In this document: in pieces, positions 60,367-64,000 of the stretch
How positions within the stretch are numbered: position 1 is the stretch's first letter
Layout: the number at the start of each line of letters is the position of its first letter
Assembly: GCF_002970915.1 (NCBI RefSeq)
Contig: NZ_CP027190.1
Coordinates: 1,798,001-1,862,000, forward strand
DNA length: 64,000 bases
Source of the DNA: Lactobacillus sp. CBA3605
GTDB taxonomy: Bacteria; Bacillota; Bacilli; Lactobacillales; Lactobacillaceae
Direction of reading: 5' to 3'
Translations under genes and position numbers: made by a program
Notes under the pieces: model-generated
The model's database searches: none
What the model was told of the DNA's origin: nothing
Seen by the model: only the letters and a program-made list of their open reading frames with translations

Positions 60367-61132
60367 GCGGTTACAACGATTACGGGCAGCGGATCGTATT
60401 AGTGCCCCTACGGTAATTAAAGCCTTATTACCTACGTTTACGGCGCAGCACGGTGACCGGTTGCTTGGCAACGATGCTGCTTTAACGGCTGGATTTGGCC
60501 AGACTGCGACGCAGCAAGGTTTAGCCGTGTTGGGTGTTGATCGGGGCTCAGATCTAGCTAGTCGCCGGCAAAAAAATGGCGGTGCCTTGACTGTGTCTGG
60601 TTATCGAACGGCGCTACGGGTGATTCAACATGCTGAGAAGTTTAAGTTGCCAGTGGTGAGCTTGATTAACATGCCCGGTGCGGATGCAAGCCCCCAATCA
60701 GAACGTTATGGACAAAGCCAAGCAATCGCAGATTTAATTGCTGCGATGGGGCAGCTAACCGTACCCAATCTGGTCGTGTTTTTGGGGGAAGGCCATAGTG
60801 GTGGTGCATTAGGATTTGCGAATGCGAACCGAATACTAATGTTAGATGATAGCTTATTTAATGTGGCATCACCGGAAGCTGTGATGGCGATTTTACATGG
60901 GCAACAGACTGTAAGTACTGCCATTGACTTATTGCCCATGACTGCGCCGGAGCTTAAACGGCGTGGGTTGGTGGATCAAGTGATTCCGCATGAACAACCC
61001 GACTTAGTGGTAGCGATTGTCGCAGCGATTACGACAATGTTAATCGCATTACGGCCGTTGCCGGCCATGACAATCGTTGCACAACGCGAAACTAAATTTA
61101 AACAGTTTATCGCACAATGGGCCCTAGATTAG
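60359..61132 (+). CDS. accA: carboxyltransferase alpha subunit of acetyl-CoA carboxylase
   Basis: 257 residues, short form lacking much of the N-terminal helical extension. RKNGG-type loop RQKNGGALTVSGYRTALRV, INMPGADASPQSERYGQSQAI, GEGHSGGALGFANANRI. Pairs with AccD. AAGGAGG 7 bases before the ATG. Last gene of the operon. Confidence 0.94.
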   Translation: MDERLQRLRAADRISAPTVIKALLPTFTAQHGDRLLGNDAALTAGFGQTATQQGLAVLGVDRGSDLASRRQKNGGALTVSGYRTALRVIQHAEKFKLPVVSLINMPGADASPQSERYGQSQAIADLIAAMGQLTVPNLVVFLGEGHSGGALGFANANRILMLDDSLFNVASPEAVMAILHGQQTVSTAIDLLPMTAPELKRRGLVDQVIPHEQPDLVVAIVAAITTMLIALRPLPAMTIVAQRETKFKQFIAQWALD

Positions 61133-61141
61133 GGCCCATTG
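61115..61141. repeat. perfect 12-bp inverted repeat over the accA stop codon
   Basis: CAATGGGCCCTA (61115-61126), GAT, TAGGGCCCATTG (61130-61141). The stop TAG is the first codon of the right arm. Confidence 0.9.
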
Positions 61142-61144
61142 AAA

Positions 61145-61190
61145 AGAGCGACTTAACCCGCATAGTTGCGCGTTAAGTCGCTCTCTTTAG
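61145..61190. terminator. bidirectional terminator between accA and the LCP gene
   Basis: AGAGCGACTTAAC (61145-61157) with GTTAAGTCGCTCT (61172-61184), inner CGCA/TGCG pairing; A-rich and T-rich flanks. Confidence 0.85.
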
Positions 61191-61199
61191 TTATTGTAA

Positions 61200-62354
61200 T
61201 TAATATTGACCAGTAGTTGTGGAATCGTAACCGTAACCGTTGGTTGTTTGCGTATCTTGGGTATCGCTGGTAGTGGTCGTACTATCAGTGGTTGTTGTAG
61301 TTGAACTACTGCTACTACCAGTTGCGGCCGTGGTTGAGAAGTCGCTGACCGTTAAGTCACTAGTTGTCAACTGCAATTGCGTGCGAATCCGTTTAGAAGC
61401 TTTATACCGTTCAGTGGCAGAAGCAACTTGATAGGAAAGGCCATCAATGGTCGAATCCGTCCCCTGCAAGGTGTAAGTCTTAGCATGATGGGTGGCGTTC
61501 TTATACTTCGTATCAAGAGCAACCATATCATTCCAAGTTAAATCAGTTCGCATATTTTTGGCGAGATGTTTCGTGATTTTTTCAATGTTAGTTAAGGAGC
61601 CCAACGAATTTGATTGACTGACCATAGCCATGATAATTTGGCGTTGCCGTTTTTGGCGACCATAATCACCTAAAGGATCATCATAACGCATCCGTGAGTA
61701 GTCCAAGGCGGCGGCCCCATTCAACTTGATTTTAACGCCCTTTTTAACGTTGGCATTGCCATATTTGAAGGTCATTGTTGGCGTGACGGTAACACCGCCC
61801 ATGGCCGTGATAATCTGTTTTAAGCCACCCATGTTAATTAAGACGTAAAAGTCAATTGGAAATTTTAATAGTTTTTGAACCGACTTAACGGCCCCACTGG
61901 CACCGCCAATCGTATAAGCAGCGTTAATCTTTTGCGACTGACCATTAATTGTCACTAACGTGTCCCGTGGAATACTGGTTAAGGTCATGGTTTTCTTTTT
62001 AGGATTAATCGTGGCAACAATCATTGTATCCGTCCGGGCCGAAAAATTAGTGCCACGGCCTAAAGCACCGGTATCAGTCCCCAATAATAGAATTGAGAAG
62101 GGTTTCCCTTGCTTTAAAACCGCTGCAACGTTCCGCGATTTAGTTGTGCCAGTTGATTGATAAGTTGTATCCATGGTATTTTTAGCTGCATTCCAGGTTT
62201 TGTAGCCCCAAGCAGCTGCGCCAGCAACAATGAAAATTAACACAATTAAAAGGGTCACTAACCAAGGATGATGTTTACGAGCCTTGATATGCGAATTTTG
62301 TTGCCGCCGTCGCCGTTGACGAGGGCCCATTGGATCTTGATTATTTTCTGACAT
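61200..62354 (-). CDS. LytR-CpsA-Psr (LCP) cell-wall glycopolymer ligase
   Basis: 384 residues: basic N-terminus, one membrane helix (~30-52, PWLVTLLIVLIFIVAGAAAWGY), external LCP domain (~85-250: LLLGTDTGALGRGTNFSARTDTMI, SIPRDTLV, ALDYSRMRYDDPLGDYGRQKRQRQII with the catalytic arginines), a Ser/Thr-rich tail. LCP enzymes transfer teichoic acids or polysaccharide to peptidoglycan. GAGGAA precedes ATG 62354. Confidence 0.93.
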   Translation of the reverse strand: MSENNQDPMGPRQRRRRQQNSHIKARKHHPWLVTLLIVLIFIVAGAAAWGYKTWNAAKNTMDTTYQSTGTTKSRNVAAVLKQGKPFSILLLGTDTGALGRGTNFSARTDTMIVATINPKKKTMTLTSIPRDTLVTINGQSQKINAAYTIGGASGAVKSVQKLLKFPIDFYVLINMGGLKQIITAMGGVTVTPTMTFKYGNANVKKGVKIKLNGAAALDYSRMRYDDPLGDYGRQKRQRQIIMAMVSQSNSLGSLTNIEKITKHLAKNMRTDLTWNDMVALDTKYKNATHHAKTYTLQGTDSTIDGLSYQVASATERYKASKRIRTQLQLTTSDLTVSDFSTTAATGSSSSSTTTTTDSTTTTSDTQDTQTTNGYGYDSTTTGQY

Positions 62355-62628
62355 ATAAGTTCCTCATTAATTTCGTATTTTCACTAGCCCTATTTTATGC
62401 CGTTTATTAACTTATTGTTCCAAAAGATGGTTGATTTAAGAAGATTTTAACAATCGTTGGTCAGACTAGTGAACCTAATCAACCGGAACACAATTATAGA
62501 ATACTATAAGTAAAATTATGACTATAGTCAAACGTTTTCGGCTATGAACCACCTTCAAGTAGGCTAAAAACAGTGGTATACTGAAACAATTCTCATTGAA
62601 TTTTTATTTTACTAGGAGGGTTAGGGGC

Positions 62629-63582
62629 ATGCAGATCTTTTTACATAGTATTCAAGGCGTTGTGATTATCATTGTCATGATTGCAGTGGGGTATCTGTTG
62701 GCAACGTGGGGCTGGTTTAATGATGACTCCACGAAACTAGTGGCGCGGTTAGTGACGCAAATTGCGTTACCTGCGTACATGATTGCCACCATCACGAAAG
62801 ACTTTACGGCGCAAAAATTATTAGCAACCTTACCAGGATTGCGGTTTCCAGTCTTGAATATGGCGATTTTGTTTGGGCTATCCTTTGGGGTCATGCGCGC
62901 ACTCAATATTCGCAAGTCGCATCGGGGCCTATTTTCGTCGATGTTTTTAAATTCGAATACTGTTTTTATTGGGCTACCCATTAATGAAGCTTTATTTGGG
63001 AACAGCGCGTTACCATACGTGTTGGTGTATTATATGGCGAACACGACGATTTTTTGGACGTTAGGTGTCTATTTAATTCAACGCGATGGGGTGCAGGCGA
63101 CCAAGTTTGATTGGAAGCAGACCGTGCAAAAAATCTTTTCGCCACCATTGTTGGGTTTTATGATTGGGGTCGTTTTAGTGTTATTACGACTGCAATTACC
63201 AGACTTTTTGATGCAGGACTTCACTTATATTGGCGGGATGACGGTGCCGTTATCAATGATATTTATTGGGATTTCGATGGCCAATGCTGGACTGAGCAGT
63301 ATGCGCTTAAATCGAGATAGTATCGGGATTTTATTGGGGCGGTTTATTTTTGCCCCCGTTTTAATGACGTTAATGTTGATGCCGATGGCGTTACCAGTAG
63401 AAATGAAACAAGTTTTCATTTTACAATCAGCGATGCCAGTGATGACGAATGCACCAGTGGTCGCCAAGCTCTATGGTGCGGATGCGGATTATGCTGCGGT
63501 AATGGTGACAGAAACCACCTTACTAAGCTTGATTGTGATTCCAATTTTGATGTTTGTGGTGCAGTCTAATCTAATTAGTTGA
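62629..63582 (+). CDS. AEC-family permease
   Basis: 317 residues, ten membrane helices in two halves (VVIIIVMIAVGYLLATWGWF; LGFMIGVVLVLL), with the AEC domain pattern NTVFIGLPINEALFG and MTNAPVVAKLYGADADYAAVMV. Members carry malate or auxin-like anions; substrate unknown. ATG 62629, 11 bases after GGAGGG. Confidence 0.88.
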   Translation: MQIFLHSIQGVVIIIVMIAVGYLLATWGWFNDDSTKLVARLVTQIALPAYMIATITKDFTAQKLLATLPGLRFPVLNMAILFGLSFGVMRALNIRKSHRGLFSSMFLNSNTVFIGLPINEALFGNSALPYVLVYYMANTTIFWTLGVYLIQRDGVQATKFDWKQTVQKIFSPPLLGFMIGVVLVLLRLQLPDFLMQDFTYIGGMTVPLSMIFIGISMANAGLSSMRLNRDSIGILLGRFIFAPVLMTLMLMPMALPVEMKQVFILQSAMPVMTNAPVVAKLYGADADYAAVMVTETTLLSLIVIPILMFVVQSNLIS

Positions 63583-63661
63583 TTTGAAAACTGAATGAAA
63601 AGGGTGCTATACTGGATAACGTTAACCATTAAATTTTTATTAAGAAGGAAGCGAACGTTTC

Positions 63662-64000
63662 GTGAAGAAAGCATATCTTTACATTGCAATTTCGACGTTG
63701 ATGTTTAGCTCGATGGAGATTGCCCTAAAGATGGCCGGTAGTGCCTTTAATCCGATTCAACTAAATTTAATTCGATTTTTTATTGGGGCCGTTATTTTAT
63801 TGCCATTTGCCCTAACTGCGTTGAAGCAAGCTGGTCGTAAGTTGGTGGGCGCTGATTGGCGCTTATTTGCTTTGACTGGGTTTGTCTGCGTGATTGTTAG
63901 TATGTCGTTATATCAATTAGCGATTACGGTCGATCAGGCGTCAACCGTTGCCGTCCTTTTTAGTTGTAATCCAGTCTTTGCCTTACTCTTTTCATACTTG
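63662..64000 (+). CDS. EamA/DMT-family transporter (3' end outside the window)
   Basis: 113 residues seen, open to the window edge. GTG 63662 after AAGGAAG; MKKAYLYIAISTLMFSSMEIALK, RFFIGAVILLPFAL and VAVLFSCNPVFALLFSYL are the first membrane helices of an EamA unit. Substrate unknown. Confidence 0.85.
   Translation, partial: MKKAYLYIAISTLMFSSMEIALKMAGSAFNPIQLNLIRFFIGAVILLPFALTALKQAGRKLVGADWRLFALTGFVCVIVSMSLYQLAITVDQASTVAVLFSCNPVFALLFSYL

Overview
The window is chromosomal DNA from a lactic acid bacterium of the Lactiplantibacillus plantarum group. The gene order pth-mfd-yabM-rqcP-divIC-yabR-tilS-hpt-ftsH-hslO-dusB-lysS-rrn is the Firmicute core cluster. The L-lactate dehydrogenase is close to recalled L. 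plantarum LdhL1 but not identical, and the first variable loop of the 16S rRNA differs from the L. plantarum type sequence as I remember it. A sister species is therefore more likely than L. plantarum itself. This placement rests on recall, not on a search.

Bases 1-4440 form an AT-rich accessory bacteriocin island. On the + strand are a lactococcin A-like double-glycine bacteriocin with a LciA/enterocin-type immunity gene. They are followed by a quorum-sensing operon made of a plantaricin A-like inducing peptide, a seven-helix-type histidine kinase and a LytTR response regulator. On the - strand is a convergent operon with two short double-glycine peptides (probably a two-peptide class IIb bacteriocin) and a CPBP-family membrane protein that is probably the immunity protein. 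Both the pheromone gene and the - strand operon are preceded by paired 9-bp repeats with exactly 12 bp between copies, the geometry of PlnC/PlnD-controlled promoters. No dedicated ABC exporter lies in the window.

Bases 4495-23298 are housekeeping genes: a CBS/ACT protein probably linked to c-di-AMP, an L,D-transpeptidase and ldhL on the - strand, then the + strand cluster for translation, cell division, repair and proteolysis. Bases 23300-29200 hold a complete 16S-Ile-Ala-23S-5S-Asn-Thr ribosomal operon. Bases 29795-47320 carry dtpT, a phosphoesterase, tRNA-Tyr/Gln, proC, nagA-nagR with a clear NagR site, tagA, pncB-nadE, a P-type ATPase behind a yybP-ykoY (manganese) riboswitch, tex-sprT, hom-thrB and tRNA-Leu(AAG).

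Bases 47480-56742 are regulatory and transport genes: a divergent marR/DUF2798 pair with twin operators, the mannose-family PTS operon (IIAB-IIC-IID) behind a sigma-54 promoter and an inverted-repeat activator site, manO, the sigma-54 activator levR/manR, and an orphan PTS IIA/IIB pair behind a second sigma-54 promoter. Bases 56879-61132 are a compact fabH-accBCDA operon for malonyl-CoA supply. The window ends with an LCP cell-wall ligase (- strand), an AEC permease and the start of an EamA transporter. The mannose PTS is the known receptor of lactococcin A-type bacteriocins, so a bacteriocin, its immunity gene and a candidate receptor lie on one 52-kb stretch.
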